64,000 bases of DNA from UBA4582 sp038106185 (GCA_038106185.1 JAYODE010000007.1:1-64000); one strand, 5' to 3'; counted from the first letter of the stretch, positions 25,327 through 35,028 are shown. Program-made: numbers and translations. Notes: a model not told the origin generated them from the letters alone.

Positions 25327-25470
25327 TAAAGGTTCTGCTGGAAAGGCTCTGCTGNNNNNNNNNNNNNNNNNNNNNNNNNNNNNNNNNNNNNNNNNNNNNN
25401 NNNNNNNNNNNNNNNNNNNNNNNNNNNNNNNNNNNNNNNNNNNNNNNNNNNNNNTGGAAAGGCTCTGCTG
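25327..25470. repeat. tandem repeat, 14-bp unit, interrupted by assembly gap
   Basis: Units of GAAAGGCTCTGCTG: two precede a 100-N gap (25355-25454) and one follows. It lies about 120 bases upstream of the oppA-like gene. The reverse complement of the unit matches the 20689-20786 unit at 11 of 14 positions. Confidence 0.85.
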
Positions 25471-25590
25471 TCACGTCTGGCGGAAAACCCGGTCGATTCA
25501 GGCACTGAGCTCTTCTGACACGAGCAGTGCCAGCGCAGATCTGCTAATGTGCTACACTGTGTCACTTGCCAAAAATGTGTCGAGAGATAA

Positions 25591-27213
25591 ATGAAAAATT
25601 GCCTGGCAATGCTGCTCTTGTTGAGCTTCAGCGGTCTAATTTGGGCCCAAAATAAAGCGACCTCGGTCAACTTTGAGACTCAGACAATTACTATCGCCTT
25701 GACCCAGGAGCCGCCTCAGCTCAATGGCATGAAGGCGACTGACCAGGTCAGCATTCTGATCCTGAGTCACGTCATGGAGGGCCTTACTCGTTATGACAGG
25801 CGCGGAAATATCGTGCCCGGTGTCGCAGAACGTTGGGAGATCAACGATAAAGATGCGACTTTCTGGCTACGAGAAGATGCCCTCTGGAGTGATGGCGAAC
25901 CCGTAACAGCACACGACTTCGTCTTCGCTTGGCGTAATGCTCTAAAGCCTGAGACTGCCTCTGAATATGCGTTTATCCTTTACCCGCTTTTAAATGGTGA
26001 GGCCATCAATAAAGGCGAGATGGATGCGGCTCGCCTTGGTGTCGAGGCTATTGATGATCGCACTCTGCACATTCGCTTTGAGCGACCCACTGGCTATTTC
26101 GACAAGCTCACAGCCTTTGTGACCTATTTTCCAGCTCGACAGAATTTTTTCGAATCCCGAGACCAACGTTTCGGCGCTGACGCCACGGACCTGCTTTACA
26201 ACGGCCCGTTCCAGATCAGCCAGTGGGTTCATAGCGCATCACTGCGCATGACCAAGAATCCTTATTACTGGGATCGCAACAATATCACTCTGAATGCCAT
26301 CAATGCCGACTATATTACCGCCGATACTCGATCTCGACTGAACCTCTTTATAGACGGCAAGATTGTCAGCACCGAGCTGGATGGCGAAACTTACAAAGAC
26401 GCCCTGACCCAACGATTTCGTATTCGACGTTTTACGACCGGTACCGTCTTCTTTCTCGAATATAATCATCGCGACGATCGGATTACTCGCAACCTGAACC
26501 TACGTCGAGCGATCCAGCACGTGTTTGATCCCGACGAAATGGTCAACAAGGTACTGGCAACACCGGGAAATCTGCCCGGTAAAAGCTTGTTTCCGGTCTG
26601 GCTCAAAGGCAAACACGACAAGTTTCGCCAGGAATACCGGGCACCTGAGGCGCCACTGGATCTGAATCAGGCTCGACAATATCTCGCGCAAGCTAAGGCA
26701 GAGTTGGGCCTTGCGACTCTTCCACCCTTAGTCTTACTGGTTGGTGACAGCCCCACCGCGGCCAAACAAGCGGAGTATCTACAGGGCAAACTCAAGGCAA
26801 CCCTTGGCCTTGATATCAAAATAGACATTCAAACCTTTAAACAACGCCTGGCGAAAATGACCGCTGGCGAGTTCGACATAGTGGCTGCCGGCTGGGGCCC
26901 TGATTTTGACGACGTTATGACCTTTGGCGATCTGCTGACGTCCTGGAATCTGAATAATCGCGGGCGTTACAATAACCCTGCCTACGACGAGCAAGTGCGC
27001 ATCGCCATGAACAGCGCAGATCCGGCTGTACGCATGGATGCCATGGGTAAGGTTCAGCAAATTGTGTTCGATGATGCCGTCATTTTGCCTCAATATGAAC
27101 AGGGGGTTATTTATTTGCTGCACCCCGCCTTGCGCGGAGTGGTGAGGCGCGTTGTTGGCGCCGACCCGGATTATACTTACGCACAGGTGATCGAGCTCGA
27201 TCAAAAAGACTAG
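25591..27213 (+). CDS. oppA: peptide/oligopeptide ABC transporter substrate-binding protein
   Basis: 540-residue periplasmic binding protein of the SBP_bac_5 family. The signal peptide ends near LIWAQ. The family opening is ITIALTQEPPQLNGMKATDQVS, followed by GLTRYDRRGNIVPGVAERWE and the late segment AAGWGPDFDD. It captures peptides and hands them to the OppBC channel encoded immediately downstream. It is the first gene of a five-gene operon. Substrate range (oligo- versus dipeptides or murein peptides) cannot be told. Confidence 0.92.
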   Translation: MKNCLAMLLLLSFSGLIWAQNKATSVNFETQTITIALTQEPPQLNGMKATDQVSILILSHVMEGLTRYDRRGNIVPGVAERWEINDKDATFWLREDALWSDGEPVTAHDFVFAWRNALKPETASEYAFILYPLLNGEAINKGEMDAARLGVEAIDDRTLHIRFERPTGYFDKLTAFVTYFPARQNFFESRDQRFGADATDLLYNGPFQISQWVHSASLRMTKNPYYWDRNNITLNAINADYITADTRSRLNLFIDGKIVSTELDGETYKDALTQRFRIRRFTTGTVFFLEYNHRDDRITRNLNLRRAIQHVFDPDEMVNKVLATPGNLPGKSLFPVWLKGKHDKFRQEYRAPEAPLDLNQARQYLAQAKAELGLATLPPLVLLVGDSPTAAKQAEYLQGKLKATLGLDIKIDIQTFKQRLAKMTAGEFDIVAAGWGPDFDDVMTFGDLLTSWNLNNRGRYNNPAYDEQVRIAMNSADPAVRMDAMGKVQQIVFDDAVILPQYEQGVIYLLHPALRGVVRRVVGADPDYTYAQVIELDQKD

Positions 27214-27237
27214 CCGTCATTACCAAAGGTTTGACTC

Positions 27238-28170
27238 ATGTTAGCGTACACCCTGAAAAGACTGCTGGCCGGCATCATCACTGTCTGGTTTATCGCGACG
27301 GCGACTTTTATGGCCATGCATATGGTGCCAGGTGACCCATTGATGAACGACAAGGCTGTGACCGCTGAGATTCGAAAGAATCTTGAGATCAAGTACGGCC
27401 TGGACAAGCCAGTCACTGAGCAATATTTTATTTTTATGGGCAATATGCTTCGGGGCGACTTCGGTATCTCATTCACTCAACAGAATCGTCGAGTCAACGA
27501 TATCATTCGCGACCACTTTCCGGTTTCAGCGACACTGGGCTTGCTTGCGATTTTCTTTGCCGCGACGGGCGGTATTATCTGGGGAGCCTTAACCGCACTC
27601 TATCGCAATCGTCTGCCGGATATTATCATCATGTTCTTGGTGATACTTGGCATCTCAGTACCCAGTTTCGTGTTCGCCGCCCTTGGTCAACTCCTGTTGG
27701 TTAACATTAATGGGCTGCTGGGATTCTCCCTGATTCCTGTCGCTGGCTGGGGCACCTTTTCCCACATGCTTATGCCATCGCTGGTCCTGGGACTTGGTAC
27801 CATGGCCTTGCTAACGCGTTTAATGCGATCATCCATGCTGGAGGTTGTCAACGAGGACTATATCAAGACCGCCAAGGCTAAGGGCCTGTCTCCCCTGCGG
27901 ATCTTCTTCAAACATCAGTTAAGAAACGCTATTCTGCCGGTGATCACCATTCTTGGACCCTCCATCGCCGCCATTACAACCGGTGGCTTTGTCGTTGAAC
28001 TGGTTTTTGCGATTCCCGGTCTGGGCCGTTACTTCGTTCAGGCGGTACAACAACTAGACTATACCGTGATCATGGGTACCACTGTATTTTTTGGTGCCTT
28101 TCTGGTTCTGATGGTCATACTGGTTGATATTATCTACGGTTTTGTTGACCCAAGAGTGAGGCTGCAGTAG
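27238..28170 (+). CDS. oppB: peptide ABC transporter permease OppB-like
   Basis: 310-residue inner-membrane permease with about six membrane segments. It shows the characteristic N-terminal MVPGDPL motif, LEIKYGLDKPVTEQYF, and an EAA loop (ANAKGLSPLRIFFKHQLRN-like, near residue 220). It pairs with the OppC protein starting on the next base. Length and order are standard. Confidence 0.93.
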   Translation: MLAYTLKRLLAGIITVWFIATATFMAMHMVPGDPLMNDKAVTAEIRKNLEIKYGLDKPVTEQYFIFMGNMLRGDFGISFTQQNRRVNDIIRDHFPVSATLGLLAIFFAATGGIIWGALTALYRNRLPDIIIMFLVILGISVPSFVFAALGQLLLVNINGLLGFSLIPVAGWGTFSHMLMPSLVLGLGTMALLTRLMRSSMLEVVNEDYIKTAKAKGLSPLRIFFKHQLRNAILPVITILGPSIAAITTGGFVVELVFAIPGLGRYFVQAVQQLDYTVIMGTTVFFGAFLVLMVILVDIIYGFVDPRVRLQ

Positions 28171-29577
28171 ATGAGCGATAGTTTCGTCCCTGACTTTGCT
28201 CCAGCCAGCCATGGCCAAAGCCTTGAGCACCTCTCAAGACCATCTCTCTCCTATTGGCAGGATGCTTGGATTCGTCTGCGGCAGAATACTCGCGCGATTA
28301 TCTCCCTATACATAGTTGTTGGTCTGGCTTTATTTACACTGGCTGGGCCTTTGCTCTGGCAGGTCGACCCGGCATTGCAGGATCTTAACCAAATCTCTCA
28401 GGCGCCTTCATTGCCGAAGCGGGCTTTACTCGCTGATCCCTATGAGCGCTGGCAGCCAATTATTCTTGACGACTTTCCCAGCGAACCAGAAATTGATATG
28501 GACTTGACACTGCTAATAGCGCCCACTGGTGTCGATACTCTGGGAGAGCCAACCACTCAGCAGGTCCGGCTGCGCTGGAACCCGGTTGTCGGCGCGGGAG
28601 GCTACAGCATTTACCGTAATCAGCATATGCCCGAGGGACTCAATGATCTGGGCCTGCCTCTGGCAACCACCCTTGGCGGCAATGAGATCAGCTATGAAGA
28701 TCGTCTGAATCTCGAGCAACGAGAATATTACTACTCCATTGTACCCACTGATGGCTTTGATGAGGCCAATAGCTATAGCACCATAAAAGTCGTACCCACC
28801 ATTGCTATCACTCGCGAAGAGGCAATCCATAGAGGCCTCATTGCAGCCGACTCCGACATCCAGATTGGCGAGTCACTTTCGTTACGCTTTCACCCCTTTG
28901 GAACCGACTATCTGGGCCGTGATATGCTGGCCAGGTTGATGCAAGGCGCCAGAGTCTCCCTGTTTATCGGCATCTGCGCACCTTTCCTGTTTGTCCTGTT
29001 TGGCATTCTGTATGGCGGCTTTGCCGGTTTTTTTGGTGGTCAGTTAGACTCTCTCTTGATGCGTTTTGCAGACTTTGTCGTCGCTCTACCATTTTTACTG
29101 TTCATGATCCTGTTCAAAATAGCCTTTGGCATAGGCCCTGGAGAGAGCGGAGTCGTGCCCATGTTAATCGCATTAATATTGTTGGGCTGGCCGGCTACGG
29201 CGCGACTGGTCCGCGGCCAGGTGCTGCAGATTAGAAACAATGGCTATATCGACGCTGCTCGCCTGCTCGGCGCCAAGAACAGCTACCTGATTATTCGCCA
29301 CATACTGCCGAATACGATGGGCGTCATACTGGTCACCTTGACCTTTGCAGTGCCTGGAGCGATCTTTACCGAGGCCTTTCTGTCGTTCATTGGCATGGGG
29401 GTCGCGCCACCTACCCCTTCCTGGGGGTCTATGTGCAACGAGGGTGTCAAAACCATGCTGAGTCATCCGCACGAATTAATTTTTCCTGCACTGTTTATCA
29501 GCGTCACGGTACTGGCATTCAATCTCCTCGGGGATGGCCTCACTGAGGCCCTCGATTCTCGTATGCGATCAAGGTAA
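28171..29577 (+). CDS. oppC: peptide ABC transporter permease OppC-like with periplasmic Fn3-like insert
   Basis: 468-residue permease, about 160 residues longer than usual OppC. TM1 (about 42-62) is normal and the standard permease resumes at HPFGTDYLGRDMLARL (about 241). Between them lies a periplasmic insert whose residues 112-210 read as a fibronectin type III-like domain (VRLRWNPVVGAGGYSIYRN and later YYYSIVPTDGFDEANSYS). The EAA loop and remaining helices are intact. The insert faces the binding protein side, so it may help dock OppA or extracellular peptides. The gene starts directly after the oppB stop. Confidence 0.9.
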   Translation: MSDSFVPDFAPASHGQSLEHLSRPSLSYWQDAWIRLRQNTRAIISLYIVVGLALFTLAGPLLWQVDPALQDLNQISQAPSLPKRALLADPYERWQPIILDDFPSEPEIDMDLTLLIAPTGVDTLGEPTTQQVRLRWNPVVGAGGYSIYRNQHMPEGLNDLGLPLATTLGGNEISYEDRLNLEQREYYYSIVPTDGFDEANSYSTIKVVPTIAITREEAIHRGLIAADSDIQIGESLSLRFHPFGTDYLGRDMLARLMQGARVSLFIGICAPFLFVLFGILYGGFAGFFGGQLDSLLMRFADFVVALPFLLFMILFKIAFGIGPGESGVVPMLIALILLGWPATARLVRGQVLQIRNNGYIDAARLLGAKNSYLIIRHILPNTMGVILVTLTFAVPGAIFTEAFLSFIGMGVAPPTPSWGSMCNEGVKTMLSHPHELIFPALFISVTVLAFNLLGDGLTEALDSRMRSR

Positions 29578-29583
29578 GCCTAC

Positions 29584-30618
29584 ATGTCGAACAAGATACT
29601 GGAAGTTGAGGACCTCTGCGTAGAGTTCGCAACGTATGGCGGTAACGTCAAGGCAGTTCGCGGGGTCAGCTTTGCGGTCAATCGTGGTGAAACCCTCGCC
29701 ATAGTTGGCGAATCAGGTTGCGGCAAGTCAGTCACGGTTCAGGCGATCATGGGCATTATTCCCATGCCACCTGGAAAAATTACCGGTGGCACCGCGAAAC
29801 TTAACGGTCAAAACATTTTAGGTCTGCCGCCGAGCGCGGCAAATCGATTTCGAGGCGTCGAAATTGGCATGATATTTCAGGATCCTATGACGTCTCTGAA
29901 TCCGACCATGACGATCGGTGATCAGATCTCCGAGACGCTGATGGTTCATCGCGGCATGAGTCACTCAGATGCATCAAAGCGTGCCGTCGAGCTACTCGAC
30001 AAGACTAAAATTGCCGAGGCCGCCAAACGCGCCAAACAATATCCCTTTGAGTTTTCCGGCGGCATGCTGCAAAGAGCCATGATCGCTCAGAGTCTGGCCT
30101 GTAACCCCTCTATTCTGATCGCCGACGAACCCACCACTGCGCTGGACGTGACCATTCAGGCCCAGATCCTCGAGTTAATGGCGGAGCTGCAGCGAACAGA
30201 GAAAATGTCAATCATCCTCATTACTCACGATCTGGCAGTGGTCGCTCGAATGGCGAACCAGGTTGCTGTGATGTATGCGGGCCAGATCGTTGAGTCTGGT
30301 GGTGTAGATGATATTTTTTACCGTTCCAGTCATCCTTATACGCTTGGCCTCAAAGAGGCTATGCCTTCGAATAAAAACGACGGCAAGAAAAAGCTGATGC
30401 CCATCCAGGGCAGTCCGCCGGATCTGTTTCATCCGCCCACCGGCTGTGGTTACTTTGCCCGCTGTCCTTATGCGATGAAGGTCTGCGAGCATCATAGTCC
30501 CGCAGAATATCACCTCACGGGCAGTGAAGCTGAGCATCAGTCACGTTGCTGGTTGCAACACGAGGGAGCACCGCGCCATGCGCTACTGAACCAGCCGAGA
30601 GCAGAACACCGTGATTGA
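29584..30618 (+). CDS. oppD: peptide ABC transporter ATPase OppD-like
   Basis: 344-residue ATPase. Walker A is GESGCGKS, signature FSGGMLQR, Walker B ILIADEPTTALD, H-loop ITHDLAVV, and the Opp-type C-terminal Cys cluster GCGYFARCPYAMKVC that in relatives binds an iron-sulfur cluster. The signature is FSGGMLQR instead of the usual SGGMRQR. It energises the OppBC channel and starts 6 bases after oppC. Confidence 0.94.
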   Translation: MSNKILEVEDLCVEFATYGGNVKAVRGVSFAVNRGETLAIVGESGCGKSVTVQAIMGIIPMPPGKITGGTAKLNGQNILGLPPSAANRFRGVEIGMIFQDPMTSLNPTMTIGDQISETLMVHRGMSHSDASKRAVELLDKTKIAEAAKRAKQYPFEFSGGMLQRAMIAQSLACNPSILIADEPTTALDVTIQAQILELMAELQRTEKMSIILITHDLAVVARMANQVAVMYAGQIVESGGVDDIFYRSSHPYTLGLKEAMPSNKNDGKKKLMPIQGSPPDLFHPPTGCGYFARCPYAMKVCEHHSPAEYHLTGSEAEHQSRCWLQHEGAPRHALLNQPRAEHRD

Positions 30619-31564
30619 AACTCAAGATCTGAAAAAACACTTCCAGATTGGCCGCGGCCAGACCTTACATGCTGTCGATGGCGTCAGCCTGAAGATTCAG
30701 GAGAATGAGATTCTCGGTCTGGTGGGTGAAAGCGGCTCCGGCAAGTCGACCTTTGGTAAGGCACTGATCGGCTTGCACCCTCTCACTGCTGGCTCGACGA
30801 TTTATAATGGCGAAATTTTACCGCGCAAATTTACCGCCGCGGACCACCTGAAATACTCAAAAGAATTACAAATGATCTTTCAGGATCCCTACTCATCGCT
30901 TAATCCACGTATGACAGTACTGGACATAGTCGGAGAGGGTTTGCTGATTCGGGGCGAAGTTTCTCGCAATGACGTCAAGGACCAAGTGGCTGTCTGGCTC
31001 GGTAAAGTCGGCCTGAATGCCGATCACATGTCACGTTACCCGCATGAGTTTTCCGGTGGCCAACGCCAACGCATAGGCATCGCTCGCGCCATGATCATAC
31101 AGCCTCGGTTTGTCGTCTGCGACGAGCCCATCTCGGCGCTGGACGTCTCGGTCCAGGCGCAGGTGGTTAACCTGCTGGAAGAGCTCAAACACGACTTGGG
31201 CCTTACCATGCTGTTTATCGCGCACGACTTGTCTATGGTGCGATATGTCTCTGATCGTATGGCAGTGATGTACCTGGGTTCATTGGTAGAATCAGGTCCC
31301 TCTGACGCTGTCTTCTTTCATCCGCAGCATCCCTATACACAGCTATTAGTAGAATCAAACCCGGAGCCAGACCCGGCGAGCGAACGCCTGCGTCGGCATA
31401 TACCCATTGCCGGAGAGATAACTTCGCCCATCAATTTGGGTCCCGGCTGCCGATTCGCTGATCGCTGTCCCAAGGTCATGAGCCAGTGTCGAACTGTGAC
31501 ACCCAAGACCACCTTCATCGCTGACAATCACACAGTGAACTGCCATTTATTTGAGTCAACCTAG
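30611..31564 (+). CDS. oppF: peptide ABC transporter ATPase OppF-like
   Basis: 317-residue ATPase, second half of the OppDF pair. Walker A is GESGSGKST, signature FSGGQRQRIGIARA, Walker B VCDEPISALD, and a C-terminal Cys cluster GPGCRFADRCPKVMSQC. The GTG start overlaps oppD by 8 bases, so translation is coupled. It converges with the Nudix gene and the two stop regions overlap by 4 bases, leaving no room for a separate terminator. Confidence 0.94.
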   Translation: MIETQDLKKHFQIGRGQTLHAVDGVSLKIQENEILGLVGESGSGKSTFGKALIGLHPLTAGSTIYNGEILPRKFTAADHLKYSKELQMIFQDPYSSLNPRMTVLDIVGEGLLIRGEVSRNDVKDQVAVWLGKVGLNADHMSRYPHEFSGGQRQRIGIARAMIIQPRFVVCDEPISALDVSVQAQVVNLLEELKHDLGLTMLFIAHDLSMVRYVSDRMAVMYLGSLVESGPSDAVFFHPQHPYTQLLVESNPEPDPASERLRRHIPIAGEITSPINLGPGCRFADRCPKVMSQCRTVTPKTTFIADNHTVNCHLFEST

Positions 31565-32130
31565 GATTTGCCACCGCCTATCGAACCCAATCCATTGGGA
31601 GTTTTGCTGACCATTCGCAGCAGCGAAGCTTCTGCTGAGATTTGATTGACTGCCGGCAGGGCAACCCACGCCAGCGCGTGCGACTCATCGCTGACGACGA
31701 GGTTCTGGCCAGCCGCCGCCTGAAACAGGAAACGACAATCATAGTGCCAGTGTGCTGGCTCATCGCCACGAGCAGGAATAGCGTGAATATCTATGTCAAA
31801 TATTTCCGGCGAAACCAGTTTTAACCTGTCCAACCCCGACTCCTCTCGCGCCTCTCGCATCGCCACTTCGGCAATATTCGATTCGCCGTCAGCGTGTCCA
31901 CCCAGCTGAACCCAAATATTAAGCTTCTTGTGATGCGTCAACAGCACCGCAGTACCCTCCGCATCCAGCACCCATGCCGAACCAGTAACATGGCCGGCAG
32001 CCAAGTGCCGCTGAAAACACTCGGGATTAGCCTGAATGAAATGCCGAATGCGTCTTATTACCGCATCCTCTGACGGATAGCGGTGCTCGTATCGATTGAT
32101 CAATTGATTGAGCTTCTGACGATGAGGCAT
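31561..32130 (-). CDS. Nudix hydrolase
   Basis: 189-residue Nudix protein. The Nudix box is complete: GGHADGESNIAEVAMREAREESGL, i.e. G-x5-E-x7-REUXEEXGU. It should hydrolyse a nucleoside diphosphate linked to another group. The N-terminal helical extension (1-45) is typical of one Nudix branch with unassigned substrates. It has no functional link to the convergent opp operon. Confidence 0.88.
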   Translation of the reverse strand: MPHRQKLNQLINRYEHRYPSEDAVIRRIRHFIQANPECFQRHLAAGHVTGSAWVLDAEGTAVLLTHHKKLNIWVQLGGHADGESNIAEVAMREAREESGLDRLKLVSPEIFDIDIHAIPARGDEPAHWHYDCRFLFQAAAGQNLVVSDESHALAWVALPAVNQISAEASLLRMVSKTPNGLGSIGGGKS

Positions 32131-32180
32131 GGAAAGCCTGATGGTGATGAGTTGTTTTTAGCGATCCTGAATTACTTGAT

Positions 32181-34013
32181 CTAACCGGCTTTATCCTTGG
32201 CTCGCTGACGATTCAGGTTCTCATCGAACAAACCCACGAGCTGCTCCGTCATCGCATCGCCCAACTGCTCAGCATCAGTAATCGTCACGGCTCGACGGTA
32301 GTGGTGAGTCACATCGTGGCCTATGCCAATCGCTACCAGCTCTACCGGCGAATGGTTTTGAATGCGATCAATCGCATACTTCAGGTGTTGCTCGAGATAA
32401 TTACTGGGGTTAACCAGCAGGGTGCTGTTATCGACCGGCAAACCGTCAGAGATAACCATGAGAATACGCCTGTCTTCGGGTCGACCGACTATTCGATTGT
32501 GAGCCCACAATAAGGCCTCACCATCAATATTTTCTTTCAGCAACTCTTCACGCATCATCAGACCCAAATTGCGCCGGGCTCGACGCCAAGGCATATCAGC
32601 CGACTTGTAAACTATATGACGCAGGTCGTTGAGCCTTCCGGGCTGAGCTGGCTTACCCTGCTGTAGCCAGAGCTCGCGAGACTGGCCGCCTCGCCAGGCG
32701 CGCGTAGTAAAGCCGAGAATCTCGACTTTGACTGTGCAGCGCTCCAGTGTTCGGCCAAGGATATCAGCACACATGGCCGCGATCGTGATAGACCGGCCAC
32801 GCATCGAACCGGAACTGTCGATCAACAAGGACACCACCGTGTCCCTGAACTTCATATCCTTCTCTTGTTTGAAGGCTAATGGATGAAATGGATCAAGAAT
32901 CACGTTCGTCAGGCGGGAGGTGTCGAGCATTCCCTCCTCCTGGTCAAACTCCCAGGTTCGATTCTGCTGCGCCATCAATTTACGCTGCAATCGATTGGCG
33001 AGCTTGCTGATGATGACCTGAGAGTTCTGCAGATGCTTATCCAGAACCCCGCGCAGACGCTCCAATTCGATCGGATCACACAGCTCATCAGCGAAGACAA
33101 CCTCATCAAAGGCGGTCGTATAGGCTTTATATTCACTTTCCTTGGGCCTTAGCCAGCTAGGCTCAGCACCCGAGTCTGGCGGTGCACCCGCATCATCCTG
33201 ATCACCCTCGGCCTCGACCATTTCCATCGCATCAACGTCCATTGGCACCTCGCCTTCAATGGCATCGGCCATATCTGCTTCGCCTGACATCTCCTGCTCT
33301 GACGAGTCATCGCCAGCCTCAGTCTCGGTCTCCTGAGACTCTTGGCTTTCCTCGTCGGCCTCGCCTTCGCCGCTGTCGTCACTCCAGTCATCACCCAGCC
33401 CGAGATCATGGATCATCTTTCGAGTCAGCCTGGCAAATTCCGCCTGGTCATACATAACGGCATTGAGATCAACCAGCTGGCTTCCCAAATGCTGCTCTAT
33501 GTAGTCGCGCCAAGGTGCCAGGGCGCGACCGGCAGCCGGCGGCAGTCCGCCGATCATTCTCTCTCGAATCAGCAATCCAACGGCTTCGCCCAGTGGCACA
33601 TCCTGCTGCGTTTTGGCGCTGTCATAGCCTCGATCGATACACGCCTGCTCGAGTTCAGCCTCAAGGTTAGCTTGAACACCACGCATCAGGTAGGAGCCAA
33701 TCGCTGCAATACGTGCGGCTTCTACCGCATCAAAGACTTCCTGACCGGCGCTCGTTTCTGGCTGGTGGCGGTGATGATAATCATCATCGTGAAATCTCAG
33801 CCGCAGGGCAATCTCGTCTGCTGTACCTCGCAGTGCAGCTAACTGGTCCGGCGTGAGCGCCTTTTCAGGCAAAGGAATACGAGCACGATTTCCCTGAATG
33901 TACGGCTTGCCGCGCCCAAAGCTCACCACCAATTCCTGATTGCCAGAAATGGCTCGCATGGTTGAGGTTACCGCTTCTTTAAATATCTCCGTGGCATCAA
34001 CATCGTTCGACAC
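32181..34013 (-). CDS. cobT: CobT-like VWA protein
   Basis: 610-residue protein. The N-terminal CobT domain (1-200) is followed by a strongly acidic linker (about 215-280, Glu/Asp-rich) and a C-terminal VWA domain with MIDAS motif LLIDSSGSMRGRS. In alphaproteobacteria CobT forms the aerobic cobaltochelatase with CobS and CobN. Here the ATPase partner is adjacent (34048-35028) but no cobN or other cobalamin gene is visible, so it may serve another metal insertion or protein-remodelling task. The gene follows the CobS-like gene by 34 bases. Confidence 0.85.
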   Translation of the reverse strand: MSNDVDATEIFKEAVTSTMRAISGNQELVVSFGRGKPYIQGNRARIPLPEKALTPDQLAALRGTADEIALRLRFHDDDYHHRHQPETSAGQEVFDAVEAARIAAIGSYLMRGVQANLEAELEQACIDRGYDSAKTQQDVPLGEAVGLLIRERMIGGLPPAAGRALAPWRDYIEQHLGSQLVDLNAVMYDQAEFARLTRKMIHDLGLGDDWSDDSGEGEADEESQESQETETEAGDDSSEQEMSGEADMADAIEGEVPMDVDAMEMVEAEGDQDDAGAPPDSGAEPSWLRPKESEYKAYTTAFDEVVFADELCDPIELERLRGVLDKHLQNSQVIISKLANRLQRKLMAQQNRTWEFDQEEGMLDTSRLTNVILDPFHPLAFKQEKDMKFRDTVVSLLIDSSGSMRGRSITIAAMCADILGRTLERCTVKVEILGFTTRAWRGGQSRELWLQQGKPAQPGRLNDLRHIVYKSADMPWRRARRNLGLMMREELLKENIDGEALLWAHNRIVGRPEDRRILMVISDGLPVDNSTLLVNPSNYLEQHLKYAIDRIQNHSPVELVAIGIGHDVTHHYRRAVTITDAEQLGDAMTEQLVGLFDENLNRQRAKDKAG

Positions 34014-34047
34014 GGTTTTCCTCCATCTCGACTAGGCGCTATTGGGT

Positions 34048-35028
34048 CTAACCGAGAACCAGGCGAGATGCAGATTCAGGCAGCTCTTCGCCCATGCAAC
34101 GCTGGTAGTATTCAGCGACGATCGATCGCTCCGTTTCATCACACTTATTCAGAAAGGTTAGCCGGAATGCCAAGCCATAATCCTTGAATATCTTGGCGTT
34201 TTCAGCCCACATGATGACAGTTCGCGGCGACATAACGATGGAGATGTCACCATTAACAAAGCCCTGACGGGTTAGCTCTGCAACCGATACCATGTTCGAG
34301 ACTTGCTTTCGTTCAACATCTGGCAACTTGGCACAGACTATGTCGGTTTCCTTGTCATGAGACAGATAGTTCAACGTCGTCACAATACTCCAGCGATCCA
34401 TCTGACCCTGGTTAATTTGCTGAGTTCCATGATACAAGCCACTAGGGTCACCCAGGCCAATCGTGTTAGTGGTTGCAAACATGCGGAACGAGGGGTGCGG
34501 GCTGATGACCTTGCTCTGATCTAACAGGGTAAGTTTACCTTCGACCTCCAAAACACGTTGAATCACAAACATCACATCGGGACGGCCAGCATCATATTCA
34601 TCGAAGACCAATGCGCAGGCTCTTTGCAAAGCCCAAGGTAAAAGCCCCTCGCGGAACTCGGTGACCTGCTTGCCATCTTTCAGAACAATGGCATCCTTAC
34701 CGATCAGGTCCATGCGACTGACGTGACTGTCAAGGTTGATCCTGATGCAGGGCCAGTTGAGTCTTGCCGCTACCTGTTCAACATGAGTGGACTTACCCGT
34801 GCCGTGATAGCCCTGAATCATCACTCGACGGTTATGCGCAAATCCAGCCAGGATCGCCAGGGTAGTTTCAAAGTTAAACAAATAACTCTTGTCTATCTCC
34901 GGCACATGGTCACTCTTCCGGGAAAAAGCCGGCACCTTTAAGTCGATATCAAGACCAAAAGTCTGACGAACATCGACTTCTGTATCGGGGATGCCATTGC
35001 TTTCCAGCGCGTTGCCTTTTTCTGTCAT
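34048..35028 (-). CDS. cobS: CobS-like AAA+ ATPase
   Basis: 326-residue AAA+ ATPase with Walker A GYHGTGKSTH, Walker B ALVFDEYDAGRPD and sensor FATTNTIGLGD. The sequence is strongly CobS-like through its whole length. It pairs with the VWA protein encoded downstream to form an AAA+/MIDAS machine. The ATG at 35028 is preferred over an upstream TTG. As for CobT, the absence of cobN nearby leaves the client open. Confidence 0.87.
   Translation of the reverse strand: MTEKGNALESNGIPDTEVDVRQTFGLDIDLKVPAFSRKSDHVPEIDKSYLFNFETTLAILAGFAHNRRVMIQGYHGTGKSTHVEQVAARLNWPCIRINLDSHVSRMDLIGKDAIVLKDGKQVTEFREGLLPWALQRACALVFDEYDAGRPDVMFVIQRVLEVEGKLTLLDQSKVISPHPSFRMFATTNTIGLGDPSGLYHGTQQINQGQMDRWSIVTTLNYLSHDKETDIVCAKLPDVERKQVSNMVSVAELTRQGFVNGDISIVMSPRTVIMWAENAKIFKDYGLAFRLTFLNKCDETERSIVAEYYQRCMGEELPESASRLVLG

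Noticed and set aside
21780..25470. CRISPR arrays at the repeat loci
   Set aside because: Units are 12-19 bp and directly adjacent with no spacers, unit sequences differ between loci, and there are no cas genes.
33342..33842. Plus-strand 166-codon open frame opposite cobT
   Set aside because: Shadow of the well-supported minus-strand CobT gene, with no family pattern or ribosome-binding site.
32181..35028. Firm assignment of CobS/CobT to cobalamin synthesis
   Set aside because: No cobN or other pathway gene is in the window, so only family resemblance is claimed.
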